Under the pieces are notes generated by a model. The model did no database searches. It was not told the origin of the DNA and saw only the letters and a list, made by a program, of their open reading frames with translations. The translations under genes and the position numbers were made by a program. Positions 45,039 to 56,430 of a stretch of 64,000 bases of DNA are shown here, in pieces. Numbering within the stretch: position 1 is the first letter of the stretch; each line of letters opens with the position of its first letter. Source of the stretch: Micractinium sp. NFX-FRZ (taxonomy: Eukaryota; Chlorophyta; Trebouxiophyceae; Chlorellales; Chlorellaceae). The stretch is taken from NCBI GenBank assembly GCA_029339195.1, contig JAPTJF010000162.1:1-64000 (forward strand). Reading direction: 5' to 3'.

Positions 45039-45919
45039 AGCCTGCACCGTGTTGTGTGGCGCCAGCGTGCTGCCCCAGGTGCTCCCCCATTGTGGTCCCC
45101 CTTCTCTTGTTCCTGTATCTCTTTGTGTCCCTCCGTCCCCGACGTCTCCCATGCGAACACTGCTCTTTTCTACCCTCTGCTGTGGCTGTGAAGTGCCTCC
45201 CTGTAATCTGCGCCCAACCGTGCAGGCATTTGCTTGCATGCGCAGCCAGTCATTGGCAGCCCCGCAGTTGACTAGCAAGCACCATTATGCGGAGGAGACA
45301 CACTGGGTGAGCAAACAGCCGGGGAAATTGTAGCATGTGCAGTGGCAGTTGTCTTTCAAACCAAACTAATTGCAGCACCGCTGCACCCGTCCTCAGCTTC
45401 TGCCCAGGTACAGGTATCTGCCTCCTCACCTGGCCTCACCCGCTTGGCGCCCCCGTACCGAGTGTTTCTAGATACATTAAGCTCACTGGAGGCACTTCGT
45501 TATCACTTGTGAACGTCGCTAGGGGAACCTGTGTTCACACCCTTTCGGCCAGCTTCCTGCCACGTCAGCTTCCCAAAACCGGCGGCCCCGTGGTCCCGTG
45601 TTCGCTGCAAAGGTGCACATCGACAACCGATGCTTGACATACACAGGCATGTTAACAGCGTCTCGTTGACTGCAAGCGCACCCACGGGCGAGGACGACGT
45701 TGTCTTTCGGTGGAGAGGTGAGCTGTTTGGCGGCCCGGGCGTCGTTGGTGCATGCCACGGGCACTGTGTGTTTTGTCGGCGCCGATCGCTGCCGTTGGGT
45801 TGGGTCAGGCGGCGCAGCGCACGCAAAGTACCACCTCGACTCTCTTTGTCGCGCCCTCCGTCGCTTGCAGCAGGCGCACCTTCATCTTCATAGCAACCGC
45901 CATCCCTCGACATCCGTGC
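45039..45919. other. 3' flank of the MAPKKK and upstream region of Cys-rich gene A
   Basis: This 881 bp stretch lies between two rightward genes. The first ~200 bp are pyrimidine-rich and G-poor, like a 3' UTR, with TGTAA at 45202-45206. I see no gene in the rest. Confidence 0.55.
45202..45206 (+). promoter_or_regulatory. Candidate TGTAA poly(A) signal of the MAPKKK
   Basis: TGTAA lies 164 nt past the stop, in a G-poor stretch, where chlorophyte poly(A) signals are expected. Confidence 0.5.
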
Positions 45920-48900
45920 ATGGCGCCCTCACGGGGCGGTGACAACGGGTGGCCACATGGCCGCCGCCGCGGCGTCACCGGCTGCCCCTGGCTGACTGTC
46001 CTCCTCTTGCTGCTCCGTATGTGCTACGTGTGCGCAGCAGCGTCCCTGGCAGGCAGGGCAGGGCGGGCAGGGATCGCTGCACAGCAAGGCCTACCAAGCG
46101 TGCGGCTTCCCCTGCAACTCGGCGACTCAGCGGCAGACGGCGAGTGCTCCGTCACGCGCCGCCTGCTGCACCTGCTGCGCCTTCGCGGCGGCAGCAGCTG
46201 CGGCGGCGGACGCGATGCCCATCCCGCTGCGCCCCGGAACCTCCTCAACCTCCTCATCCCTTCAAAGAAGGACCGCTACGAGCCCAGCTGCCGGTCGGAG
46301 CTCAACCTCATCAACAACACAGCAGACGTTGTCTGCTACGGCAACGACACCTATAGAGCAGCCAACCCAGGAGCACTGGGCATGTGCTGCGACACGGTCA
46401 ACTTTTGGTGCGGTGTCCGGTTGGACACCGGCGGCCCGCGCTGCGCCCCCTGGTGAGCGGGCCATGAGGGCTGCCTGGGGCGGGGCAGGGGTTCCTAGGG
46501 CGGGGGCCGGGTGCGCAGCACAGCAATGCGATGGGTTGCAAGGAGGGGGCAGGCGTTTCGAGTGGGCAGCGGGGTGTGCGGGGAGGGCGTGCTGCTGAGC
46601 CGTCCATGCAAGCCAAAGGGCGCTTCTGGCCCCAGCCAAGCATTGCGCATCAGGACGAGACGGTGGTACCTGCAGAAGACACACCACAAGACAATGGTAC
46701 CGGCAGCATTGCTGACCCCTCCCCTGCCCCTCCCTCCCTCCCTCCCGCCCTCCCCCCCCTTGCGCCTGCCAGCCCGGGGGCCTGCATCAGCACCTGCCAG
46801 ACGTGGCTGGGCCACAAGTGTGGGCTGGATCTAGGCTACCTGTGTCGCCCCGGTAAGCAACGGGGCACAAAAACTGGTGGCGTTGTGTGATGTGAGAGAT
46901 GCCGACGGCGCTGGGGGCCTGCGGGCCGAGAGGTGGGATCTTTCTGGTGCGCTGGGGCCAGAGCAACTGCGGCTGGGCTAGCAGCGCCTTCAAGAAGTCT
47001 CTGCCAGCACGATCTGGGAGCGCCCCCGCCCCGCCAGCTGCAGCCCAGAGGCTTCCTGGCTGCCGCCTGCGGCCACCAGCGCCTTGCCAAAGCACAGGGG
47101 CTGCCCCTTGAGGCTGCCAACGCCCGCTGGGCACGTGCCGAGCGGTGGCGGCGTGCACTTGCCACGCAGCAGCTTGCCCTCGTGCCGGGGAATGTGCCCG
47201 CCCAAGCCCACCCGGTGTGCGCCGCCCCACCTGCACTGCAGGCGGCGCCTGGGACTGCCTCGTGCCTTGTAACGCCACCTCGCCGTGCCTCGCTGGCAAG
47301 CTCTGCCACCGGGGCTTCTGCCACAGGGATCCGTGTGCATACGCGGCCTGCCCTACAGAGGCGCCCAACTGCCGGGCCGCCGCCGACGCGCACGCTGTGT
47401 GCGAGGCGCGTGGAGGTGAGCCGAGCCGAGCCTCGCTGCGCTTACAGCTTTGGCGGCACGGTGAAGGTGCCGGTCCCAAGCCTGGTGTGATGCCCGCATT
47501 TGCCAGCGCCACAGAAGAGCGCACACACCTGCTGCCTGGCACGCTGTGTGGTGAATGTCAATGCTCAGCGCATGCCACTGCACAGAAGGTCACCTCTGCC
47601 CCCCCCCGCCCGCCCGGCCGCCCGCCTCTGCAGTGCGCACCTGCGGCGTCAGCGACCCCTGCCCAGCGGGCACCATCTGCGACTCGGGCCTGTGCCGGGA
47701 CCCCTGCGCCGGCATGGCCTGCCCCGCAGAGGCGCCTGCCTGCCGGGTGAGGCCCGACACGTCAACCGTCTGCGAGGCCGAAGGAGGTGAGCTGAGCTGG
47801 CACCAGCTGTACTAACAGAAACTAACCTACCTATGTATGATGTACCTTAGTATCTCCGCTGACACTTGGCTGCCGCTGCGCCTGCTGTGCGGGCCCTGGC
47901 TGTGGCTGCGGCACCCCCTGGCTCGCCTGCCTGCCTGCTGCCTGCCTGTGAACCTGGGCTTGATTGTGGCCTGCCCCTCCTGAGCGGTCAGCACTACCTG
48001 AAGGGCCTGTTTGCTGCTGCTGCTGCATCACCATGCATCTTCTCCATGCATCCTCCCCCTGACCACGCATCGCTCAATCCCCCCCCTCGCTCCCTGCCTC
48101 CCATCGCCTGGGCCCCTCTGCAGCCCGCACCTGCAGCGCTGACGACCCCTGCCCGGCAGCCGGCCAGCTGTGCGTGGCCGAAGGCACCTGCCGCACCAAT
48201 CCCTGCAGCAACCACACGTGCCCCTCGGGGGCTCCCAAGTGCACAGTCGGGCCCGCCCCAGATTATGCGGCCGCCTGCACAGCAGGTTGGTGGGCTGCCA
48301 CATCGCCTTTACCCTGTTGAACCAAAGCCATTGCACGCTTGCAGTGGGCCGGCCCATGCCTGCACCCTTCACCCGGCCGCGCCGCCTGCCTGCCAGCCCC
48401 ACCCGCCTGCCCGCCTGCCTTCCAGCCGCGCCTGCCTTCCAGCCCCGCCCACCCGCCCACCCGCTGTCCTGCCCCTGCCTGCCTGACCAGACTTGATCCC
48501 GCATGCACAGCGTATCCCCCCCTCTAACCTGCTTGCCTGCCCCGCTCACAGCCAACCCATTGTGCCTCCCACACCGCCTGCTCTCCCTGCCTGCAGAGTG
48601 CTCCGAAACCCTGCCCTGCCCCGCGGGCAAGTTTTGCGCCGGCGGCGCCTGCCACCCCAACCCTTGTGCCAGCTTCAGCTGCCCAGCGGACCGGCCCAAG
48701 TGCAGCGTGGGCCCCGCGCCTCGCTACAACGCGGTGTGCATCGCAGGTGCGGGGCTTACCCCATGTGGCAGCGCCATGCTGGGTGGTGGACACCACGTTG
48801 CATGCACGCTGTGCCTGCACGGGGGGAAGGGGAGCAGGCGGGGGCGGTGGGAGGAGGACATTGGCTGACCTGCCTCTTGGCGGCCCGGGCCCCTTGTGAA

Positions 48901-49123
48901 CGCGCCCCCGCTACCTAGGCATACCCAACCACCCTGCCCCCGCCCTGCCCCCTCTGCAGTTGTTCCAGAATCCCAGTGCACCCCACCCTGCACCGATGGC
49001 GCGCTGTGCGTGAAGAGCAGCGGCGGCGCCGGCAAGTGGCAGTGCAGCCAGCGGCCGCGCGGGCCCCAGCCCGTGCGCAGGACCAAGCCAGCCAGGCGCA
49101 CGGGCAGAGCGGCACCCAACTGA
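45920..49123 (+). CDS. Secreted modular Cys-rich protein A (four 8-Cys modules)
   Basis: Unrecognised family. Seven exons give 471 residues: 45920-46452, 46773-46852, 47242-47415, 47634-47786, 48124-48285, 48597-48746, 48960-49123. A basic N terminus and hydrophobic stretch (PWLTVLLLLLRMCYVCAAA) suggest a signal peptide. A unique Cys-rich head follows (VVCYGNDTYRAAN, CCDTVNFWCGVR, CISTCQTWLGHKC). Then come four modules of about 50-58 residues, each one exon with phase 1 borders. The pattern is C..xPCP...xC..G.C...PC...xCP...x.C, eight cysteines, for example PCPAGKFCAGGACHPNPC. The C terminus has a short Cys-rich piece and a basic tail (PVRRTKPARRTG). Several NxS/T sites are present. A wall or extracellular role is inferred. 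The start MAPSRG is shared with the paralogue at 50929. Confidence 0.8.
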
Positions 49124-50928
49124 CATGCATGAAACCACCCGAAGTTTAGTCATTTGGCACCAGTCGCGCATGCTTCCAGCGTCCAATCCCCCTCATTCTT
49201 ACCATCCTTTTTCTCAAGTTTCTCAAGTGCCCTGCGGCTGCCCACGTGCTGCGCCCTACTGCCCAGCCAGAATTTACCTTTTCCCTCCCAACGAATGCCC
49301 CTCCCCTCACAGCCCCCCTCCCCAACCAACGACCCCTCAACTCCAAATGGCAAGACAGTTGCCATCTGCTTTATGATATCGCGCTGTGTTTCCCACGTTC
49401 CCCTCCAGACCCACCCCACGCTGCCTCACCCCACACATCACCTCTCACCCTTGTGTGCCCCGTTTCGCCGCCCGTCCACTTCTCCCACCTTCTCACACCC
49501 CTCACCTCTCACCCATTTTTTTGCGACCCCCGTCTGGCAGCTGCCCAACCTGCCTGCTGCCTCCCACCTCTCCCTGCCAACTCCCCACCCTCTCAAAGCG
49601 GTCACCCTCTGGCCCCTTCCCCAAGGCCGCTCCTGGCCCAGTCACATGCCACACGCTTCAGCAGCCCCCTGTCCGTGCATATGCTGCTCCCGCTCTCCCC
49701 CGCTCTTTTTTCGCCCTGCCCCTCTTCATTGGCATCCTCCATCCCACCATCACCCCCGCTCGCTCCTGCGCCCACCCTGCGTTGCTGACTTCCCTCTCGC
49801 CGTAGAGGCTAGGCCTGCACCCCCTTTCCCTCTGGCCTCTCCGCCATCTCGCTCACACCCTGCCCCCTTGTTCACCCGTGCACATCACTAGCACTTCCCC
49901 ACCAAAACTGCCTCCCTCTCCCGAGCCTATTCTTGTTTTTTCCCATCCTCCGAGCGCCCGGCTCTTGCCCGGCCCCCGTTCCACCCATCCCTAAAGCCCC
50001 ACTCGTGCCCCCACCGCCTGTGCTGGCAACTCATCATGCCCCACTGCACACCACATGGTGCGCTCTATCGGGGCCCCCTTCCATTTCAGCCCTTCCCGCC
50101 CGTGCTTCTGCTGCTGTGGGTTGCTGCTGAGCCCTGTCCTGTCAAGCAACAAGCACAGGCACAGCTGCAGCTTGAGCTCACCACGCGCAGGCGCAGCAAC
50201 AGCCTGTCGGTTACACAGCCTGAGCTCAAGAGGGGAGGCGCTCAGAGGAGGGCACCCTTACAGATCAGCCCTTCCACCGAGCCGCCACAATGCGTGCAAC
50301 ACGCTGCATTCAAGCCGGTGCACAGCTCCCAGCTTTGCAGACGTGCCGCCTGAGCCGCCAGCGTAGCAGGCGGGCGCTGTGCTGCGACAGCGAGACGGAC
50401 GGGTGGTGCGTGAGCTTCCAAGGCCCCAATGCGTGGCCAAGACAGGATCCCCCCCTGCTCCACACAAAGGCGCCACAGCATGGAAGCAGTTCCTTTGCAG
50501 GCAAGGGGAGAATGCAGGGTGGGCCTACCTGGGCCTGTGCCCTGCCTGGCAGCTGCCGCATGCCGCCAACTTGGGCGGGACTGGTTGTACTTGCCAGACC
50601 AGAGCGCATGCCAGATGTGGCCGGCGAGCCGTTACATCTCTGGGTTTGACATTCGAACGCTCCCAGTTACCGCAAACTCTGAAACCGAACACGCATTCCC
50701 CCGCGAAAGACCGACTGCCTGTCCCCCTGGCCGCAACACCCTGGTGCGCTGCGGCATGTGCCTTGCATTCAAACGGGCGCGGAAATCATATAAGCGCAGA
50801 CGGTGCTGAGAGGGCAACTTGTTCAGCGCCCAGCTTCGCCAGCGACACCCGCCCAGCGCGCCTTGCGGTTTGCGCCCCGCGCCCGCCCCGCAGGCACACT
50901 GGGTAAGAGATAACGAGCGCAGCGCCGC
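49124..50928. other. Spacer between the Cys-rich paralogues, first half strongly G-poor
   Basis: This is 1805 bp without a recognised gene. From about 49180 to 50050 the plus strand is made largely of C, T and A with very little G, in clear contrast to the coding regions. The second half is of ordinary composition and should hold the promoter of the next gene. The G-poor part is probably a long 3' UTR or transcribed flank. Confidence 0.6.
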
Positions 50929-53900
50929 ATGGCGCCCTCCAGAGGAGCCGCCAGGGCCGCCCTGGCACTAGCGGCGGTGGAGCTGGCGGTGGTACTGGTC
51001 CTGCTGTCACAGGCGTCCCTGCCTGCCAGCGGACGACAAAGAGTTGCGCCGTCGTTGGAGCAGGGCTTGCCAGACGAGGCGCCTCCCCTGCGGCTTGGCA
51101 GCCACACAGCCAGCAAGCCTCTCTCAAATGCCTGGGTACAGCGGCACCTGCTGCACATGCTGCGTCTCCCCGCCGGCAGCTGCGGCGGCGGCGCCGGCGG
51201 CAGCTGCGACGATGCGGGCACTGGGGCGGGGCCCGCCTCCAGGAGCCTTCTGCAGCTGCCGCCCCGCGTGATAGAAAAGTATGAGCCGTGCAACGCAACT
51301 TTGAACTTCCTGAACCTGACCTCTGGTGAGTGAGCTTGTGAGCACATGTGCCTTCACACAGCGTGCACAGCGGGCGCCAGCGGGCGCCAGCGAGGCATGC
51401 GCCCCGGACTGAAGCGGCAGCCCCATGGGTGTGGGGGTTCTCCATCCCCTTGCGCTTGTAAACATGCACTTGCATGGGTGCCACACATGCCTGCCTGCTT
51501 GCCTGTGCAGCGGCAAGCACCGCTGGGCTGTCCGCCCGCTTTGCCCGCCCTCCCCGCTCGCCACTCTTCCCATCAGCATAAGAACGTGTTGTGGTCCTCT
51601 TGCTTTGACTTGCCTTGCTTCATTTTCGTTCGCAGAGGTGGTCTGTTATGGCAACGACACGTACCGGGCAGCCAACGCGACCGCCAAGGGCTTGTGCTGC
51701 AACACAATAAACTTTTGGTGCGGGGTGCGAGCGGACACGGGCGGGCCGCGCTGCGCTTCATGGTGAGAGGGGGGCCGCCTCCGGGTGTGAAACAGCACTG
51801 CAAGGAGGCAGAGGGGTGGGGGAGAGGTTCTGGTTTTGGAGAAGGACAGAGGCAGCTCAGGCGCGCACTGCGGACAGCGCAGCGGTTCACATGTTGTGCG
51901 GCAGCGCATGCACGCCTGCATACGCCCAGCCTCACGTCCCCTCCCGCATCTGCCGCCTGCCTGTGAATGCCTTGCAGCCCGGGGTACTGCATCAGCACGT
52001 GCTACACGTGGCTAGGACACACCTGCTTGCAAGACGTGGGATACACCTGCCGTCCGGGTGCGTGGGGGGCAGCAAAGCATTCTGAGGTTACGAGAGCGGC
52101 GGCCAATGGGGATGGGGATGGTGTGTGCACGGGCCGAGGGTTTGGGGCGGGCAGTGCAGGGGTGGGCTGCTCTGCTGGCTGCCAACTGGATGCCGCCTGC
52201 CCGCGGTGCATATCCGCGCCGAAGCCCCCCGCCGTGCTCCCTCTGAATCGTTTTGCCCCTGAAATGCAACGCAGGCGGCGCCTGGGACTGCCTCGTGCCT
52301 TGCAACGCCACCTCGCCGTGCCCCGCTGGCAAGCTCTGCCACCAGGGCTTCTGCCACAGGAACCCGTGCACCTATGCGGCCTGCCCTAAAGAGGCGCCCA
52401 ACTGCCGGGCCGCCGCCAACATGACCGCAGTGTGCGAGGCGACGGGGGGTGAGCGCTTTGCTGGCCAGCCAACCCGCCCTCGGCTCTGTCCAAGCACATG
52501 CTGCTCCCATCGCTGGCGCTGCCTTGCACTGCGCTGTGCTGTGCTGTGCTGTGCTGTCATGCAATATGATACCTGCCCTCCGCTGGGACTGCAGCCGAGT
52601 CATGCATGCCGACATGTGTGCAGCGCCAGGCCACATGGCGGCGTGACATCAGCTGGGGTCGAGCCTGTTGCACTCGCGCCTGGCCTGCAACGGCACCTCA
52701 ACAGCCCCCTACCCCCGCTGCCGCCCCCCTGGCCACTGCTCCGCCTGCCTCGGCCTGCAGTCCGCACCTGCAGCCCAGGCGACCCCTGCCCATCAGGGAC
52801 CTTCTGCCCGGACCAAGGCATCTGCAGGCCTGACCCTTGCAGCGCCGCAGGCGTCTGCCCGCCTGTCACACACAAGTGCATTCGAGGCCCAGCACCCGAC
52901 TACAACACGTCGTGCATCGAAGGTGCCGCTCCCAGCCTGCCTGCTCTCCTGCCCGCTTGCCTGCCTGCCCGCCTGTCTGCCCGCTTGCCTGCTTGCCCCC
53001 CCAAGCTGCTTTCCTGCACTGCATTGTGTGCTTGGTAGCCGGGATCTGCCCTAGTCTGCCTCCCCTTTGCTGCCAACACCGCTCTGCCCACCTGCCCTGG
53101 CGCCCGCCTCCCCACACGCACGCGTGCTGCAGTGTGCTCTGCTGCTAACCCCTGCCCCAGCGACCAGTTTTGCGCCAATGAGACCCAGCAGTGCCGGCCA
53201 GACCCTTGTTTCAAGTACAGTAGCTGCCCAGCCAACAAGCCCAAGTGCATAGTGGGACCTGCCCCAGGATACGCTGCAGCATGCATACCAGGTGCTGCTG
53301 CCTGCCAAGGTGCCTCCTCATCTCCCGCCTGTCCGCATCTGACCCCCTGCCCAGCTGCCCGTCACCTTCTCAGCACAGGCAGCCCAGCTGGCTATAACTT
53401 GGGTTGGCACCCCCACCGCTGCCGGTGTCATCATGCCTTGGATCCGACCGACTGCCCATTGCCTGCCCGCCTGCAGAGTGCTCAGCCTCCCTCCCATGCC
53501 CAGGCAACAAGCAGTTCTGTCCCAACGGGGCGTGCCGCCTCAGCCCCTGTGTCGGCGTCACCTGCCCCGCCGACCGCCCAAAATGTATCATCGGCGCAGC
53601 GCCTGGCTACAATGCAACGTGCATCCAACGTGAGCCGTGCTGCCTGCTACCTTGCCTGCTGGCCGTGCTGCTTGCACACCTGCGCCAGCCTGCCTGTCAG
53701 CCAGCCAGCCTGCCTGCCTGCCTGCGTACCAGCCTCCTCCTGCGCAACCTTTGCCGCCTGCTGGGCAGTTTGACGCCGTTGGGCTCATCCTGATCCCACC
53801 TGCCGCTGCCCCCCTCGCCCCTACTTCTGCCGCTTCTGAAGCCTGCTCCAGCATTCCGCCCCCTTGTGTCCCCTGCTGCCGCCTCTGCAGCCTGCTCAGC

Positions 53901-54882
53901 GGCGACACCCTGCCCCGACAAGCAGTTCTGTGCCGCCGGTGCCTGCCGCCCGAACCCTTGCATCTCCTACACCTGTCCCCTAGACAAGCCGAAATGCGTC
54001 ATCGGGAAAGCGCCAGCCTACAACGCAACCTGTGTAGCAGGTCAGTGTGGGGCTTGGGTGGGCGAGGGTGGGGACAAGGCAGGGCAGGAAGCTTCCTTAA
54101 GGGGGGGAATGAGCACCTGCAACGAGCGGTGCAGTGCGAGTCGCGCGGGATCCACAAGTGGAGGTGGGTGCACAGGAAGGGGACGGGACAAGGTCCTCGG
54201 TAAAAGTGCTCTGCCTTCTCCCACCGAGGAAACCTGTTTGCAGATGGGCAAGAGCAGAGCCGGCCAGTACGATGAACGGCCCTGGCTTGAGTAGACCGCT
54301 TATGCATGCACTGACCGCCTGCACCGCTCATGCCCCCCCACGGATGCCCCCCTTGCAGTCGCGCCCGGCTCCTGCTGGCCCCCCTGCCGCCCCGGCTTCC
54401 CTTGCCAGAAGAATGCCAGCGGCGTGTACAAGTGCTCACACGAGCGGCACTTAATCAGACGGCCACCGCACCGGCCAGTGCAGCCCAAGACCAGACGACG
54501 GCCGCCGAGGAGGCGGAGATGCGCAGCGGCAGCAGCAGCAGCGGACGCAGGGGCAGGGGCAGCGGGAGCAGTACACCAAGCAGCAGCAGCAGCACCAGCA
54601 GCAGAGGCAGAGGCAGGGGCAGGGGCAGGGGCGGGGGCAGCGGGAGCAGTACACCAAGCAGCAGCAGCAGCACCAGCAGCAGAGGCAGAGGCAGGGGCAG
54701 GGGCAGGGGCGGGGGCAGCAGGGGCAGGCTCCCGTACTGCCAGCGCACCAGCGCGGCCGCCGTTGCGGCGCTCCCTTCTGGCTGGGGCCGAAGAGCCGTC
54801 GGGGGCACAGCTTCCGGCCGAGGCGGAGGGGCCGGGCTCTGGAAGGGAGCATGGTAGCCCGCAGGCTGCTGGAGGCGGCTAG
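50929..54882 (+). CDS. Secreted modular Cys-rich protein B (five 8-Cys modules, Ala-rich tail)
   Basis: Tandem paralogue of the gene at 45920. Nine exons give 641 residues: 50929-51325, 51636-51762, 51978-52057, 52275-52448, 52761-52922, 53133-53291, 53477-53629, 53891-54040, 54359-54882. The signal peptide is ALALAAVELAVVLVLLSQA. The head matches the paralogue (VVCYGNDTYRAAN, CISTCYTWLGHTC). Five one-exon modules follow; the last three are very alike (PCPDKQFCAAGACRPNPC). The final exon has CWPPCRPGFPC, a strongly basic stretch (RPPHRPVQPKTRRRPPRRRR), then an Ala-rich tail that contains two copies of a 26-residue repeat. Compared with A it has one more module, one extra intron in the head (51326-51635) and the long tail. 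The function is not known; extracellular matrix or cell wall is a guess. Confidence 0.8.
54563..54718 (+). repeat. Two 78-bp tandem units inside the coding tail of protein B
   Basis: CGGGAGCAGTACACCAAGCA starts at 54563 and again at 54641. The 78-bp unit equals 26 codons, so copy-number change keeps the frame. In the chosen frame it reads AGAVHQAAAAAPAAEAEAGA. The other frames are open too (Ser/Arg/Gly-rich). Confidence 0.9.
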
Positions 54883-55794
54883 CTGCACGCAGCGCCCGAC
54901 GCCTTAGCAGGGCCGCGCGCCTCCTTGGCCCCGCAGCCTGCCTGGCCTCGCTGCTCGGCTAGCGCGGCTGTTCGAAAGCACAACATTTGCCCCTCCCTAT
55001 GGGGCCGGCTCCCACATCCCCTTCCCCGGCATACCTGCAGACATGTTTTTTTACCTATCTTTTCTTTTTCAGCACGGCGCAGCAATCTTCTTGAACCCGC
55101 ATCCACCGTGCAAGGCAATGCACCATGCACATTCTTTGCCCTGCACCCAACTTGACGAACCCATCATGGCGGCCTGCCTGCCTTCCCCGCATGAATGGCT
55201 CGCTCGCAGCCGCCTCCTTGGGTCCCCCTCTCCTCTTGACCACGTGGCCTCCTCACCCCCACGGCATCTTGCTGTAACCTTCTTCTTCTTCTTCTTCCAC
55301 CATGCATCACTCAAACATCATGCCATAGCTCTCCCCGCCAGGGCCCCCACCCCCCACCCCCCCCAAATCCCCCTTCTGTTCACCCCACCGGCATGCCGCA
55401 CACACGCCCTTGGTGGCCATCACCCATCACCCTTCATCAATCGCCCGCGTTCACAAACTGGTGGACACTCTGGCAGCTGCCGCCGGGCGCCTTTGGCTTC
55501 ACCTTCGAGTTTCCTGTAGGCCCCAGCTTTCCCTGAGCCCCCGCCTTTGTGCTGCACGCAACATGGACGCCCATCATCCCTCGCCTCTCACCCATCGCTT
55601 CACGTCTTGCTTGCACCACCAGGGCCCAAGCTCCCGCAACAGTGCCCCGCCAGGAGCGTGACGCACGTTTGCACCCATGCCTGCACCCAGGCTCACCTTG
55701 GCACAGAATCTCTGTGCTCCTCGCAGGCAAAGCATTGAATGTTTAACATGTAATGCACCCCATGCATGCAACCATGTCAGGAAGAATGCCTCCG
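54883..55794. other. 3' flank of Cys-rich gene B, G-poor
   Basis: This region is pyrimidine-rich with little G between about 55190 and 55620, like the flank of gene A. It has a TTC run at 55281-55297 and TGTAA at 55273-55277. No gene seen. Confidence 0.55.
55273..55277 (+). promoter_or_regulatory. Candidate TGTAA poly(A) signal of Cys-rich gene B
   Basis: TGTAA lies 391 nt past the stop, in the G-poor flank. Position and composition fit a chlorophyte 3' end. Confidence 0.4.
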
Positions 55795-55858
55795 AGGCAG
55801 CTGCAGCGGCGGCCTGCATGCGCCGGCACTCGGGCCTGTGCGCCTTCAAATGCGCATC
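55795..55858 (-). pseudogene. Partial copy of a MYND-finger exon end
   Basis: The minus strand reads KAHRPECRRMQAAAAAASEA, a diverged copy of the end of the MYND exon just upstream (KAHRPECRRVQAAAAAAACQ at about 55950-55880). It lacks the cysteines of the first half and lies past the stop at 55861, so it is a fragment and not a second gene. Confidence 0.8.
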
Positions 55859-55860
55859 TA

Positions 55861-56394
55861 CTACAGCTCAGGCGGCGGTGCAGGCTGGCAGGCAGCAGCT
55901 GCGGCAGCGGCCTGCACGCGCCGGCACTCGGGCCTGTGCGCCTTCCAGTGCGCGTTCCTGCATGCCTCGCTGCAGTACCGCACCGCCCGGCACCTGCGGG
56001 CAGGACAGAGGTGCCAACGCACATACATGGTGGCAACGCAGGCATGTTCAAGGGCTGTTCTTGAGCGATGCGCGTACAATGTACGCTGCAGGGGGTGGTG
56101 ATAACTAGCACATCCAGGAACTGTAAAAGAACCCTGGGAGCCTCCCGATGCCGCCCCTTCAGCCCTCCCGCCTGTACAACCTGTTGCGGGCACAGCACAT
56201 CAACGCCCCATCCACTCACTCACCCGCCGCAGCGGCGCAGGGACTCCGTGCGGCCACACTCCTCGGCTGCGCACACCCTGGGTTTGCTGGCAGCTGCCGC
56301 TGGCGCGGTGGCTGGAGCCACTGCCTCAGCTGCTGCCCCATGTGGGCCCACTGCCTCGGCCTTCCGCACCGCTGCACTTTGGGAAGCCACGACA

Positions 56395-56430
<36 letters not shown>

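Noticed and set aside
45920..54882. Cys-rich modules as toxin-like knottins or EGF/WAP domains
   Set aside because: The cysteine spacing does not fit these patterns, and the multi-module layout with a basic tail suggests a structural surface protein.
55795..55858. A third MYND gene
   Set aside because: Only the last part of the finger is present, past the stop of the real gene.
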